A stretch of 64,000 bases of DNA from Microvirga ossetica (GCF_002741015.1 NZ_CP016616.1:231501-295500), one strand, 5' to 3'. Shown: positions 18,856-28,713, counted from the first letter of the stretch. The notes: generated from the sequence alone by a model not told the origin. Numbers and translations are program-made.

Positions 18856-18859
18856 CGGA

Positions 18860-21766
18860 CTATCCGTTCTCGCGAGGTTGTTCGATGCGGGCGAGATAGG
18901 TCGTGCGCGGCTTCGTGTTCAGGGCGCCGAGGAGCGCATAGTTTCGCGGGCTCTGCTTGAGCCGGCTCACCGCGCTGTTGGGATCGTTCACGTCGCCGAA
19001 GACGATGGCTTTCGTCGGGCAAGCCTGCTGGCACGCCGTCACCACCTCGCCGTCGCGCAATGGCCGATCCTCGATGCGCGCATCGGCCCGGGCCGTGCCG
19101 ATCCGCTGGATGCAATAGGTGCATTTTTCCATCACGCCACGATCCCTGACCGTCACCTGCGGGTTCATGAGATCCGGCGGCGCGGTGAAGTCGGTGCCCT
19201 GATAGTCGAGGAAGTTGAAGCGGCGCACCTTGTAGGGGCAGTTGTTCGAGCAGGTCCTTGTGCCGATGCAGCGGTTGTAGACCATGTCGTTGAGCCCCTC
19301 CGACGAATGCACCGTCGCATTGACCGGGCAGACCACCTCGCACGGCGCCTTTTCGCAATGCATGCAGGGCACCGGCTGGAAATAGGTGTCGGGACTAGCC
19401 GGATCGCCGCCGTAATAACGGTCGACCCGCAGCCAGTGCATTTCCCGGCCCTTCGCCACCTCCTCCGGCCCGACCACGGCGATGTTGTTCTCGGCCTGGC
19501 AGGCGATGACGCAGGCGTTGCAGCCGATGCAGGCGTCGAGGTCGATCGCCATGCCCCAGGCGTGGCCCTCATAGGGCCAGTCCGGATAGAGCGACGGGTT
19601 TTCCCTGTCGGGTACAAGGTTCTGGCCGGGTGCCACGAGGCGCACGATGTCGCGGCCCTGCATCGAATGGTGCTGCTGCGTCGATACGAGCGGGATGCGC
19701 TGACCGGCGGCCTTGATCTCGCCCGTCGTGACCCACGGCCTCTGCGAGGGCCGGATGGCGTAGGCGTCGAACCCGATGCCGTTGCCGATCCTTCCCGCCT
19801 GCAGGCGCCCATAGCCGAGGGTGAGAGTCACTGCCCCCGGCGCATGGCCGGGCATGAGCCAGACAGGCGCGCGCAGAACGCGGCCTTCGACGCTCAGGTC
19901 GATGGCGTCGCCGGAGGACAGGCCGAAGATCGCCGCCGTCTCGGGAGCGATCAGAGCCGCATTGCCCCAGACCTGCTTCGTCAGCGGCTTCGGCAGTTCC
20001 TGCAGCCAGCCGTTATTGGCATAAGTGCCGTCCCATACCGAGGGATCGGGAGCGAACAGCACATCGAGGCCGGCTGCTGGCGCCGGAGCGGCAGATTCCG
20101 GCTTCCAGTCGGTGCGGATGGCGACATCGACGGAGGGCGATGCGGAATTCTCCACGACCCCGTCTTCGAGCGAACGCGCCCAGCGCTCCTCGAAACCCTC
20201 GCCCCAGACCTCGCGCCACGTCGCCCGGACCAGCCCCTGGCCGTCGAGATTCTGCCCTGCCATCAGGCCGAGCAATTCCTCGGCGCTCAGTCCCGGCTTC
20301 AGCGGCATCGTCACCGGCTGCCGCAGCCCAACGGTGCCGTCGAAGGCGCGCAGATCGCCCCAGCTTTCGAGGGGATGGCTCTCCGGAACATGCCAGTGGC
20401 AGACGGACGCCGTCTCGTCGCGATGCTGGCCCAGATGCAGCGACAGCGGAACGCGGCGGATGAGGGCGGCAAGATCGATATCCGCCGGCGCCGTGTAGAC
20501 CGGGTTGCCGCCGAGAACGACGAGATGGGTCACCTGCCCAGCCGCGATGCCCTCCGCCAGATCCGCGAGCGTCCCGACGTCGCTGGCGAGCGGCCGCACC
20601 GACTCGATGGCGCGAACGGTTGTGCCGAACGCGCCGAGCCGCATATTGATCGCATGCACGAGGGCATGAACGGCGGCCGTTTGCTCGCGCCCCGCGGTCA
20701 CGAGGCTGCGCGAATCGGCCTTCCGCAATTCATCGGCGATCCGGGGTATAGACGAATGGCTCCCGGGCGGGGCGGAACCGGTTTCGAGCGCCGCCGCAAG
20801 GGCCTGCGCGAAGGCTTCGAAATCCCGCGGCCGAAGCGGAATGCGCTCGTCCGCGCGGGTGCCGACCAGGCTCGGGCGCGCTTCGACGGCAAAGAGGTGC
20901 GGAAGCTCGCGCTCCTGCATTCTCCGGCGCACCTGAAGATCGGCGGCGTAGCGCAGATGACCCGGATCCTCGGCAAAGAGATCGCCTCCGAGGGTCACGA
21001 TGGCGTCGGCCTGGGTCAGATTATGAACGAGATCGACCTCACGCCCGAAAACGGCCATAGCGGCGCGGCGCCGGCTGTCATCGTCGATGGGTGAGAAGCT
21101 GTGCCACCTTGCATGTGGAAAGAGCTGCCGCGCCTGTGCCACGAGCCTTATCAGTGTCGGCGAAGAGGTCGGCGGCATCAGGATATGCAGCCCCCTTCCC
21201 TCGGCAACGACGAGTTCGTTGCGCACGGGGCGGATGAAGCCCGTCAGCTCCTGCCAGCTGCGCGGCATGCCGTTCTGAAGCGGTGCATCGGACCGGTCGG
21301 GATCGTAGAGCGACAGGATCTCGGCCTGGGCGAAGACGTCCGTTGCACCAAGGCTTGCGGGATGAAGCGGATTGCCCTCGATCTTGATCGGCCGCCCCTC
21401 CTGCGTCTTCACGAGGACACCCCGGCCATAGCCGTTCAGCGGCAGGGACGTGGCCACGGTGAGCGGCACGCCTGGAGTATATCCGGGCATGGCGTGGCTC
21501 TGCGAGAGGAGCGGAGCATTCCTGATCGCATCGCTGCTATCACAGGCGGCGAGCCCTCCGAGCGCCAGCGAGGCGCTCATGAGCTGCAGCAGCGTGCGCC
21601 GGTCGATCGTCGCGGCCTGGACGATATCGGGAAATTCGGCTTCGACGTAACGGCGTACCTCCGGCCGCTCCGCCAGTTCCTCGAGGCTGCGCCAGAGTCT
21701 CGGCCCGTCCTCCGTGGCGAGGCGGGCTCTCATGGCTTCGAGGTCGAATGGCGCTCCCTCAATCAT
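18860..21766 (-). CDS. actB: Alternative Complex III iron-sulfur/molybdopterin-like subunit ActB
   Basis: 968 residues. An N-terminal segment of about 55 residues precedes a twin-arginine motif (RRTLLQLMSASLALGG) and a lipobox-like LAAC at residue 75, the internal Tat signal typical for ActB. The middle is a molybdopterin oxidoreductase-like domain that in known complexes lacks the cofactor. The C-terminal part is a ferredoxin-type domain with four cluster motifs (CIGCNACVIAC, CMHCEKAPCEVVC, CSNNCP, CTYC). I chose ATG 21766; the GTG at 21784 would overlap actA by 13 bases. Confidence 0.93.
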   Translation of the reverse strand: MIEGAPFDLEAMRARLATEDGPRLWRSLEELAERPEVRRYVEAEFPDIVQAATIDRRTLLQLMSASLALGGLAACDSSDAIRNAPLLSQSHAMPGYTPGVPLTVATSLPLNGYGRGVLVKTQEGRPIKIEGNPLHPASLGATDVFAQAEILSLYDPDRSDAPLQNGMPRSWQELTGFIRPVRNELVVAEGRGLHILMPPTSSPTLIRLVAQARQLFPHARWHSFSPIDDDSRRRAAMAVFGREVDLVHNLTQADAIVTLGGDLFAEDPGHLRYAADLQVRRRMQERELPHLFAVEARPSLVGTRADERIPLRPRDFEAFAQALAAALETGSAPPGSHSSIPRIADELRKADSRSLVTAGREQTAAVHALVHAINMRLGAFGTTVRAIESVRPLASDVGTLADLAEGIAAGQVTHLVVLGGNPVYTAPADIDLAALIRRVPLSLHLGQHRDETASVCHWHVPESHPLESWGDLRAFDGTVGLRQPVTMPLKPGLSAEELLGLMAGQNLDGQGLVRATWREVWGEGFEERWARSLEDGVVENSASPSVDVAIRTDWKPESAAPAPAAGLDVLFAPDPSVWDGTYANNGWLQELPKPLTKQVWGNAALIAPETAAIFGLSSGDAIDLSVEGRVLRAPVWLMPGHAPGAVTLTLGYGRLQAGRIGNGIGFDAYAIRPSQRPWVTTGEIKAAGQRIPLVSTQQHHSMQGRDIVRLVAPGQNLVPDRENPSLYPDWPYEGHAWGMAIDLDACIGCNACVIACQAENNIAVVGPEEVAKGREMHWLRVDRYYGGDPASPDTYFQPVPCMHCEKAPCEVVCPVNATVHSSEGLNDMVYNRCIGTRTCSNNCPYKVRRFNFLDYQGTDFTAPPDLMNPQVTVRDRGVMEKCTYCIQRIGTARADARIEDRPLRDGEVVTACQQACPTKAIVFGDVNDPNSAVSRLKQSPRNYALLGALNTKPRTTYLARIEQPRENG

Positions 21767-21771
21767 CGGCT

Positions 21772-22422
21772 CTACCGGTGGCACGTGTTGCAGCTGGTGA
21801 GACGCCGGGAGGCCTCCCGGTAAAACGCGCGCACGTCGTCAGGCAGGTTCGTGCCATGCGGCTCATAACCCATGTCGAACACGGCATCCTGCGGCCGTAG
21901 CTGCGGGACCGGATCGCGGTGGCAGTCGAGGCACCATCCCATCGACAAGGTCTGCGTCTTCACGGTCTTCGACATCCGGTCCACTCGCCCGTGGCAGGTC
22001 TCGCAAGCCACGCCCTTGGTGACATGGGCGGCATGGTTGAAATAGGCGTAGTCAGGCAGGCGGTGCACGGATTTCCACGCGATAGGCTGCCCGAGCAGGA
22101 AGCTCGAACGGATCGGCTCGAGCACGCTCGCGCCCACCCGGACCTGAGAATGACACGACATGCAGGTCTGGGCCGAGGGCATTCCGGCATCCGCCGCACG
22201 CTCCACGGTCGAATGGCAGTAGCGGCAGTCGATGCCGAGCGATCCGCTGTGGAGATCATGCCGGAACGGGACCGGCTGCGGCGCCGGCTTGCCGACGTTC
22301 CATGTGCTGCCGGATCGCGCCCAGACATAGGCCAGCGCGGCTCCCGACACGATGCTCAGGCACGTGAGCACGATCGCCACGCGAAACAGAGTGGTGGCCG
22401 CCGGTGTGAAAAGTTGCGCCAT
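21772..22422 (-). CDS. actA: Alternative Complex III pentaheme cytochrome ActA
   Basis: 216 residues. One N-terminal membrane anchor (FRVAIVLTCLSIVSGAALAYVW) is followed by a periplasmic domain with five CxxCH motifs: CRYCH, CMSCH, CETCH, CLDCH and CNTCH. That heme number is the ActA signature. It is the first gene of the actA-F operon; the promoter should be in the 90 bp up to 22513. The stop lies five bases before the chosen actB start. Confidence 0.94.
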   Translation of the reverse strand: MAQLFTPAATTLFRVAIVLTCLSIVSGAALAYVWARSGSTWNVGKPAPQPVPFRHDLHSGSLGIDCRYCHSTVERAADAGMPSAQTCMSCHSQVRVGASVLEPIRSSFLLGQPIAWKSVHRLPDYAYFNHAAHVTKGVACETCHGRVDRMSKTVKTQTLSMGWCLDCHRDPVPQLRPQDAVFDMGYEPHGTNLPDDVRAFYREASRRLTSCNTCHR

Positions 22423-22513
22423 CGCCCGTGCTGCGCATTCCCTGTTCGGTCAGACTCGCCGCCTGAGTGAAGCTTCGCTGTTGACACAATCGGTTCAGCG
22501 CAGCTTCGTTCCC

Positions 22514-23329
22514 TTAGGACGCCCGAAGGTCGATGCGCTCAGGATGGGTGAACACCTCGAAGGCGTCGCCCCGGGCGATGGCCACCAGAGTGATGCCGCA
22601 GCTCTCCGCCACGCGCACGGCCAGAGCCGTGGGAGCGGAAATTGCGGCCAGAATCGGGGATCCCATGCGGGCGGTCTTCTGCACCATCTCGACCGAGACG
22701 CGGCTCGTCAGCAGCACGAGTCCGTCGCAACAGGGCTCCGATACTCTGGCCAGGGCTCCGGCGAGCTTGTCGAGCGCATTGTGCCGGCCGACATCCTCCC
22801 GAATGGCGACCACGCCTTCACTCGGACGCCAGAAAGCCGCGGCATGAATGGCTCGCGCCTCCCGGTTCAGGCGTTGAGCCTCGGACAGATCGTCCATGGC
22901 GCTCTTGATGGCGCCAGGCTGCAACCGAAGCGAGCCTGCGACCCGATTGACCGGACGTATGGCCTCTGCAAGGGACTCCACGCCACACAGGCCGCAACCG
23001 ACGGGACCCGCCAATGCGCGCCTGCGTATCCGGTAGGCGCTGCCGCAGCGATCAGACAGCCACATCCTGACCTCGCATCCGATATCGTGCTCGACGATAT
23101 CCATGGACGAAAGATCGGCGGGATCGGAAACGATGCCCTCCGACAGGCTGAAGCCGAGGGCGAAATCTTCCAGATCGGAGGGGCTTGCCATCATCACCGC
23201 ATGCGTCGACCCGTTGTAGGTCAGCGCAACGGGCATTTCCTCAGGCACCATGCGTTCCCCGGCAGCGCAGGCATCTTGCGCCACGCTCATGCGCGGCAAT
23301 CGAATGACGGGTGACAGGTGCAAGGTCAT
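22514..23329 (-). CDS. fdhD: Formate dehydrogenase accessory sulfurtransferase FdhD
   Basis: 271 residues. FdhD carries sulfur from a cysteine desulfurase to the bis-MGD cofactor of formate dehydrogenases. The conserved sulfur-transfer cysteines are in the GCGLCG loop, and the FdhD core REDVGRHNALDKLAG and GSPILAAISAPTALAV are present. The ATG at 23329 overlaps the stop of the upstream oxidoreductase gene (ATGA), which ties FdhD to that enzyme. The longer frame to 23443 is an artefact. Confidence 0.93.
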   Translation of the reverse strand: MTLHLSPVIRLPRMSVAQDACAAGERMVPEEMPVALTYNGSTHAVMMASPSDLEDFALGFSLSEGIVSDPADLSSMDIVEHDIGCEVRMWLSDRCGSAYRIRRRALAGPVGCGLCGVESLAEAIRPVNRVAGSLRLQPGAIKSAMDDLSEAQRLNREARAIHAAAFWRPSEGVVAIREDVGRHNALDKLAGALARVSEPCCDGLVLLTSRVSVEMVQKTARMGSPILAAISAPTALAVRVAESCGITLVAIARGDAFEVFTHPERIDLRAS

Positions 23330-25638
23330 TCGGCTGCCTCCGGCTGTCGGCGCTGCAGAAGCTCGATCCGGATCGGAATGGATTTCGCCGCCGGCACCTT
23401 GCTCTTGTCCGCGTGATGCCAGACCGGGATCAGCAGATTGCACTCCGGATAATAGGACGCGCAGCAGCCTTCGGGAATCTCGTAGGGCGTCACGCGCAAT
23501 CCGCTCACCTGACGCCTCACGCCATCGTCGACGGCGGTGGTGAGCATCACCAGGTCGCCCTCCTCCAGCTTCAGGCGAGCTATGTCGCTGCGATTCATGA
23601 AGAGCACCATGCGCGTGCCTTTCATGCCCCTGAACCGGTCGTGATAGCCATAGACGGTCGTGTTGAACTGGTCGTTGGAGCGTACGGTCATGAGCTGGAA
23701 GACATCGGGATCGTTCTCTGCAATGCCGAGATCCGCTTCCAGGCTCTTGGGCACGATGAAGTTGGCCTTGCCGGTCTTCGTCTTCCAGATCCGCTCACGC
23801 GCTGCGATCGGGCGATGGAAGCCGCCGGGCTGCCACATGCGTTCGTTGAATCCGCGGAAATTGTCCGGATAGGTTTCCTCGATCGCATCGCGAACGCGGG
23901 AATAATCGGCCACCCATTCATCCCAGGGAACCCTGTCGTTCGCGGGCAGCGTCGCCTTCGCAATCTCTGCGACGATGCGCGGCTCCGACAGAAGATCAGG
24001 ACTTGCGGGTTTCGCCACGCCTTTGGATCCGTGGATGCACGCTGTCGAATCCTCGACCGCCACCGCCTGAGGTCCGGTTTCCTGTTCGTCGATCTCGATT
24101 CGCCCGAGGCAAGGCAGGATGTAAGTGACCTCGCCGGGGATCAGATGGTTGCGATTGAGCTTGGTCGAGATCTGCACCGAGAGGGGCAGTCGCGTCCAGG
24201 CTTCCTCCAGCGCCGCCGTTTCCGGAGCCGCCCGCACGAAATTCCCTCCGAGGGCAACGAATGCCTTCACCTCGCCGTCGATGATGCTCTTACAGACTTC
24301 GACCGTCGTCATGCCTTTCCAGCGCGGCGGCTCGAAGCCGTATTGCTCCTTGAGCTTGTCGAGCGGCACGAGCTCCGGCTTCTCGGAAATGCCCACCGTG
24401 CGCTGCCCTTGGACATTGGAATGACCGCGCACCGGACAGATGCCGGCTCCCGGCTTGCCGATATTTCCGCGCAGCAGAAGGAGATTGGCGAGCATCTGAA
24501 CGTTCTCGACGCCGGCTTTGTGCTGCGTGAGCCCCATTCCATAGATGCCCATCGCCGCATTCGCGCGCGCATAGATGTTCGCGGCCGCCTCCAAGGTGGC
24601 GCGGCGGAGGCCCGAGCGGCGCTCCAGTTCGGGCCATTGCGCCTGCCGGGCGGCTTCCGCAATGGCCTCGAAACCGTGTGTGTGCTCTGCGATGAAGTCG
24701 TGATCGAGGACAGGGCTCCTGCCCTCCGCCCGAGCCTGGTCGTCAGCTTCGATCAGAATCTTGGCCAGTCCCATGATCGCCGCGATGTCGCCACCGATCT
24801 TCAGCTGATGATATTGCGACGAAATCGACGTTTCCGACCCAGTCAGCATCTCGGTCGGCGCCTGCGGATTGGTGAAGCGCTCGAGGCCGCGTTCTTTCAG
24901 CGGATTGAAGGTAATGATCGGCACACCGCGCTTCGCGGCGTCCTGGAGAGGATGCAGCATGCGCGGGCTATTGGTGCCGACATTCTGGCCGAAGAACAGG
25001 ATGCAATCCGTCTTCTCGAAATCGTCGAGGATCACCGTGCCCACCGGCACGCCGATGCTTTCCTGCAGAGCGACCGAGGTGCTCTCGTGGCACATATTCG
25101 ATGAATCGGGCAGGTTACTCGTGCCGTAAAGCCGGGCGAACAGCGCCCACATGTAGGACGTCTCGAGGGACGCGCGGCCGGAGGCGTAGAGCACCACTTG
25201 GCGCGGATCGAAGCCTTTCAGTGCCTGCCCGATCTCGCGGAACGCCTCGTCCCAGGCGACCGGCACATAGGTGTCCGTTGCCCGGTCGTAGCGCATCGGA
25301 TGCGTGAGACGTCCGGCCTCTTCGAGATCATGGTCGGGCCAGGTCCGGAGCTCCGAGAGGGTGTGCCCGGCGAAGAACTCGGGTGTCACGCGCTTGGTGG
25401 TGAGTTCCCACGCAGTCGCCTTGGCGCCGTTCTCGCAATATTCGAAAGGATGGGGCTTGGCGGGCTTGGCCCAGGCACAGCTGACACAGGCAAAGCCGTC
25501 AGGTTTGTTCTGCTTGAGCAGCAGCGCGTTGCCGCTGATGAGCCGCCCCTCGCGCGCGAGGATGCTTTCGACCGACTTTACGGAGCCCCAGCCTCCGGCA
25601 GGACCCGTATAGGGCTTGATCTTCGCGTCGTCGTTCAT
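23326..25638 (-). CDS. FdhF/YdeP family molybdopterin oxidoreductase
   Basis: 770 residues of the YdeP branch of the DMSO reductase superfamily. An N-terminal cluster-like site (CVSCAWAKP...EYCENG) is followed by molybdopterin-binding segments: ILFFGQNVGTNSPRML, SGRASLETSY and the C-terminal MTVRSNDQFNTTVYG. Members resemble formate dehydrogenase H, but their substrate is unsettled; YdeP is linked to acid resistance in E. coli. ATG 25638, preceded by GGAGGG, is better than the longer start at 25680. With fdhD it forms a two-gene unit. Confidence 0.92.
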   Translation of the reverse strand: MNDDAKIKPYTGPAGGWGSVKSVESILAREGRLISGNALLLKQNKPDGFACVSCAWAKPAKPHPFEYCENGAKATAWELTTKRVTPEFFAGHTLSELRTWPDHDLEEAGRLTHPMRYDRATDTYVPVAWDEAFREIGQALKGFDPRQVVLYASGRASLETSYMWALFARLYGTSNLPDSSNMCHESTSVALQESIGVPVGTVILDDFEKTDCILFFGQNVGTNSPRMLHPLQDAAKRGVPIITFNPLKERGLERFTNPQAPTEMLTGSETSISSQYHQLKIGGDIAAIMGLAKILIEADDQARAEGRSPVLDHDFIAEHTHGFEAIAEAARQAQWPELERRSGLRRATLEAAANIYARANAAMGIYGMGLTQHKAGVENVQMLANLLLLRGNIGKPGAGICPVRGHSNVQGQRTVGISEKPELVPLDKLKEQYGFEPPRWKGMTTVEVCKSIIDGEVKAFVALGGNFVRAAPETAALEEAWTRLPLSVQISTKLNRNHLIPGEVTYILPCLGRIEIDEQETGPQAVAVEDSTACIHGSKGVAKPASPDLLSEPRIVAEIAKATLPANDRVPWDEWVADYSRVRDAIEETYPDNFRGFNERMWQPGGFHRPIAARERIWKTKTGKANFIVPKSLEADLGIAENDPDVFQLMTVRSNDQFNTTVYGYHDRFRGMKGTRMVLFMNRSDIARLKLEEGDLVMLTTAVDDGVRRQVSGLRVTPYEIPEGCCASYYPECNLLIPVWHHADKSKVPAAKSIPIRIELLQRRQPEAAE

Positions 25639-25759
25639 CCGGACAGTCCCTCCCGCTCGCCGCCTTCGGGCGGTCGACATGATTCATGTCAATGAACGGA
25701 AAGCACGACCGTTCCCGCGGGGTCGGTCTCGGGCAGGCGAGAGCTTCTCTCGGAAGGGA

Positions 25760-25836
25760 TGGCGACTCCGGTAGGGCTCGAACCTACGACCTGCCGCTTA
25801 GAAGGCGGCTGCTCTATCCAGCTGAGCTACGGAGCC
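25760..25836 (-). tRNA. tRNA-Arg (UCU)
   Basis: The minus strand folds into a full cloverleaf. The acceptor pairs GGCTCCG with CGGAGTC, the anticodon loop is CTTCTAA (anticodon UCU), the T arm is GTAGG-TTCGAGC-CCTAC, the discriminator base is G and CCA is encoded. Confidence 0.96.
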
Positions 25837-25856
25837 ATCGATCCGTGGGCCGCGAC

Positions 25857-26162
25857 CTAGTGGGTCCAGGGGCCGACGCGGTTGAACTTGAAATTGTCGG
25901 AATACGAGGCCATCCGCCGCTTCACCTCCTGCGGTTCCTCGACCCGGTAGGCAACGCCCTCGCGCTCGGCGTAGGCGATCGCCTCTTCCTTGGTGTCGAA
26001 CCACAGACGGAGCTGCTGGCGGGTATCGCCCGAGCTGGTCCAGCCCATCAGAGGCTCGATCTCGCGGGGCTTGTCCTGCTCGAAGACGAGAAGCCATTGC
26101 TTCGTCCGGGCCAATCCGGACTGGGTTGCAGACTTGGCGGGCTTGTAGATCCGTGCAGGCAT
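25857..26162 (-). CDS. NDUFS4-like ETC complex I subunit family protein
   Basis: 101 residues starting MPARIYKPAKSATQSG. It belongs to the alphaproteobacterial family related to mitochondrial complex I accessory subunit NDUFS4 (18 kDa/AQDQ): W-L-x-F motifs (TKQWLLVFE), PLMGWTSSGDTRQQLRLWFDTKEEAIAYAE and the closing SDNFKFNRVGPWTH. It probably associates with NADH dehydrogenase. The first 27 codons of the longer open frame overlap the flanking tRNA-Pro and are not used. It sits between two tRNA genes on the same strand. Confidence 0.93.
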   Translation of the reverse strand: MPARIYKPAKSATQSGLARTKQWLLVFEQDKPREIEPLMGWTSSGDTRQQLRLWFDTKEEAIAYAEREGVAYRVEEPQEVKRRMASYSDNFKFNRVGPWTH

Positions 26163-26199
26163 CGGTTTCGGACTCTTTCCAAGACACTTCCGGTGAAGA

Positions 26200-26276
26200 T
26201 GGTCGGGGCGGCAGGATTTGAACCCGCGACCCTCTGCTCCCAAAGCAGATGCGCTACCAGACTGCGCTACACCCCG
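26200..26276 (-). tRNA. tRNA-Pro (UGG)
   Basis: On the minus strand the acceptor CGGGGTG pairs with CGCCCCG, the anticodon loop TTTGGGA gives UGG, the T loop is TTCAAAT, and ACCA ends the gene. All four arms pair. Confidence 0.96.
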
Positions 26277-26848
26277 TGATCCTCAACAGCTTGGTTTCTC
26301 TATCGATTTGAGAACCGGTCCGCAAGCCCTACGGTTCCCCGGTGGGACGGGAATGCTTTTGTCCCGATTGCCCGTTGGAACGGGGAGTACCAGGAAAAGT
26401 CCTTGGTTGGTTCTAAGGCGAACCCGCGATGCCGCGACCGAGAGAACAGGCCGCTTCCATCGCCATTGCAGAACCAAACGCCCAGGGTCGGTCTCAAGGC
26501 GTTAGCGGGCGGCCTGACTGCAACACAGCTTAATAGCAGCGTGGCCACGCTTTTGCCCAATTCAGAAATCAAAGACTAACATCAATCTTTCGAAGTACAC
26601 CCTTCTATCCCTGATTTCCCGAAAGACAAATAGCACGTTTTCATCTGGAAGATGGTTTTTGGAATAGTAGTAAAAGGCGTATTTTCCTACCAATCCTACC
26701 GCGTCAACATTCCTAGTATTAGCAAAGGTTCAGAGCGTCCTGCCTGAGCCAATAAATCCCCCTGCTTAAGACATGCGTAGGAAGTTTATTCTACGCTTTC
26801 ACAAATATTCCCTTGCATGTTTGAAACGAGAAAAAAGCAAGCAAAGCT
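26277..26848. other. Intergenic region, no gene seen
   Basis: About 570 bp between tRNA-Pro and the beta-helix protein. The first half is GC-moderate with short open frames that show no coding character; from about 26570 it turns AT-rich and probably holds the promoter of the downstream gene. I see no RNA gene or convincing operator. Confidence 0.5.
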
Positions 26849-28360
26849 ATGGCCACTATTTATGTCTCGACGACGGGCAGCGACTCCAATTCCGGCGCCT
26901 CCGGCAGCCCGGTGAAATCGATCACCAAGGCGGCGCAGCTGGCCCAGGCCGGCGACACCGTGCTGGTCGGCGCCGGCACCTACAACGGCACCGTCAGCAT
27001 CGCCAAGAACGGCACCGCCTCGGGCCAGATCACCTTCAAGCCCGTCGACGGGGCGAAGGTGGTCATCGACGGCGCCGGCACCCCGGCCAACACCGATCTC
27101 GTCGTGATCAGCGGCGACTACATCACCTTCCAGGGCTTCGAGGTCGTCAACGCGACCCGCACCGGCATCGGCCTGTGGGGCTCGCACGATTCCAAGGTGA
27201 TCGGCAACAACGTCCATGACAGCTTCCGCGCCGGCGTCTATGCCGGGGGCAGCGTCGGCCAGTCGTACAACAACGTGATCGACGGCAACGAGGTCTGGCG
27301 CAACGTCAAGGAGAACATGAGCCGCACCTGGTCCGGCGGCTGGGCCCAGGGCATCAGCCTCGCCATGTCCGACAACAGCACGATCAGCAACAACAACGTC
27401 TACGACAACTGGGGTGAAGGCGTCGGTGCGATGTTCACCAAGGGCGCCAAGATCACCGGCAACAAGGTCTATGACAGCTACAGCGTCGGCGTCTATCTCG
27501 ACAACGCCCAGGATGCGGTGGTGCAGTACAACACCGTGTCGCATTCCTACGACACCGCCTTCTACCGCGGCGGCAAGCCGGCTGCCGGGATCCAGATCTG
27601 CAACGAGAACGGCGACCGCATGCTGCCGTCGTCGGGCATCGTGATCACCAACAACGTGCTGGCTGGCGTCGGCGACGTGCACTACAGCACCTACGGCGCC
27701 AACACGGGCCTCATCAACTCGACGATTTCGTCCAACACGATCCATAGCAGCGCCGACGCCATCACACGTCCGACGCCCAGTTCGACACCTAGTTCGACGC
27801 CTGCTCCGACTCCGACATCGAGCCTGACGACGGACGGAAGCCAGGAACTGACCGGCACTGCCGGCAACGACGTCATCAAGGGCACTGCTGGCCACGACGT
27901 CATAAAGGCTGCCGCTGGAAATGATCTCATCAGAGGCTTTTCCGGAAACGATTTCATCAAGGGCAACGCCGGGAATGACAAAATCTGGGGTGGTCTCGGA
28001 AACGACACACTCTCCAGCGGGCCGGGTAAAGATGCCTTCGTGTTCAACACCAAGCCCAATACGACGACCAACAAGGACAGGATCACAGACTTCAACGTGA
28101 AGTCCGACTCGCTCTGGTTGGACAACGCGGTGTTCAAAAAGCTCGGAACGAACGGGACCGGGTCAGATCCGGCCAAGTTAAGCAAGGGCTTCTTCACCAT
28201 CGGCTCGAAGGCCAAGGATAAGAACGACTACATTGTTTACAATGACAAGACCGGCGTTCTGTCTTACGACGCCGACGGTTCAGGCAAGGGCAAGGCGGTG
28301 GAATTCGCCCAGCTCTCAAAGCATCTCAAGATGACGGCAGCCGATTTCTTCATCATCTGA
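26849..28360 (+). CDS. Right-handed parallel beta-helix protein with C-terminal RTX repeats
   Basis: 503 residues. Residues 1-310 form a pectate-lyase-like parallel beta-helix (IYVSTTGSDSNSG start, then repeated turns with VIGNNV, ISNNNVYDN, ITGNKVYDS, ITNNVLAG). A Ser/Thr/Pro linker (PTPSSTPSSTPAPTPTSS) leads to five to six calcium-binding nonapeptides (GTAGNDVIKG, GFSGNDFIKG, GGLGNDTL) and an end domain with FNVKSDSLWLDNAVF typical of type I secretion substrates. It has no N-terminal signal, so export by an ABC-type secretion system is expected; no such genes lie nearby. Likely an extracellular polysaccharide-active enzyme (epimerase or lyase) or adhesin; no catalytic residues are assigned. 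Confidence 0.85.
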   Translation: MATIYVSTTGSDSNSGASGSPVKSITKAAQLAQAGDTVLVGAGTYNGTVSIAKNGTASGQITFKPVDGAKVVIDGAGTPANTDLVVISGDYITFQGFEVVNATRTGIGLWGSHDSKVIGNNVHDSFRAGVYAGGSVGQSYNNVIDGNEVWRNVKENMSRTWSGGWAQGISLAMSDNSTISNNNVYDNWGEGVGAMFTKGAKITGNKVYDSYSVGVYLDNAQDAVVQYNTVSHSYDTAFYRGGKPAAGIQICNENGDRMLPSSGIVITNNVLAGVGDVHYSTYGANTGLINSTISSNTIHSSADAITRPTPSSTPSSTPAPTPTSSLTTDGSQELTGTAGNDVIKGTAGHDVIKAAAGNDLIRGFSGNDFIKGNAGNDKIWGGLGNDTLSSGPGKDAFVFNTKPNTTTNKDRITDFNVKSDSLWLDNAVFKKLGTNGTGSDPAKLSKGFFTIGSKAKDKNDYIVYNDKTGVLSYDADGSGKGKAVEFAQLSKHLKMTAADFFII

Positions 28361-28713
28361 ATCAACGTCACTCGCGATCATGTTCTGGCGCAGGTAGCTG
28401 CCGTCCGCCACCCTCGCGAGTGGGCGGCGGCCATTGATCGCCGTTCGAAACCCTTTTCGTCGAACGGCAAGCAGCGCGGGCGGTCAACGCCGCCCGCGCG
28501 TGCAGCCTGCATCGCGGCATCAGGGAAATATAAATCGAAGATCTAAAATGTATTATATTCAGGACACTAGGAAAAAATTTCACGAGTGGCCTTGGCCGAA
28601 TGTGTTCATGTCCCTGTCGGCCTGTATTCTCACCCGATGGGAAAGCTTTGATTGAAGCAAAAGCTTTGATCGTCCGAGGTATGCCCTCCCTCCGAAGAGC
28701 AGCAACTGGCGTC
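28361..28713. other. Intergenic region with strong hairpins, no gene
   Basis: About 350 bp between the beta-helix gene and the IS630 element. It holds a 10-bp perfect GC-rich inverted repeat (28474-28483 with 28490-28499) and a second hairpin (CCGTTCG ... CGAACGG, 28441-28467). Either could end transcription of the upstream gene, although no T run follows. The rest is AT-rich and empty. Confidence 0.5.

Noticed and set aside
18833..21094. 753-codon plus-strand frame opposite actB
   Set aside because: Antisense shadow of actB with Arg/Ala/His-rich composition and no domain.
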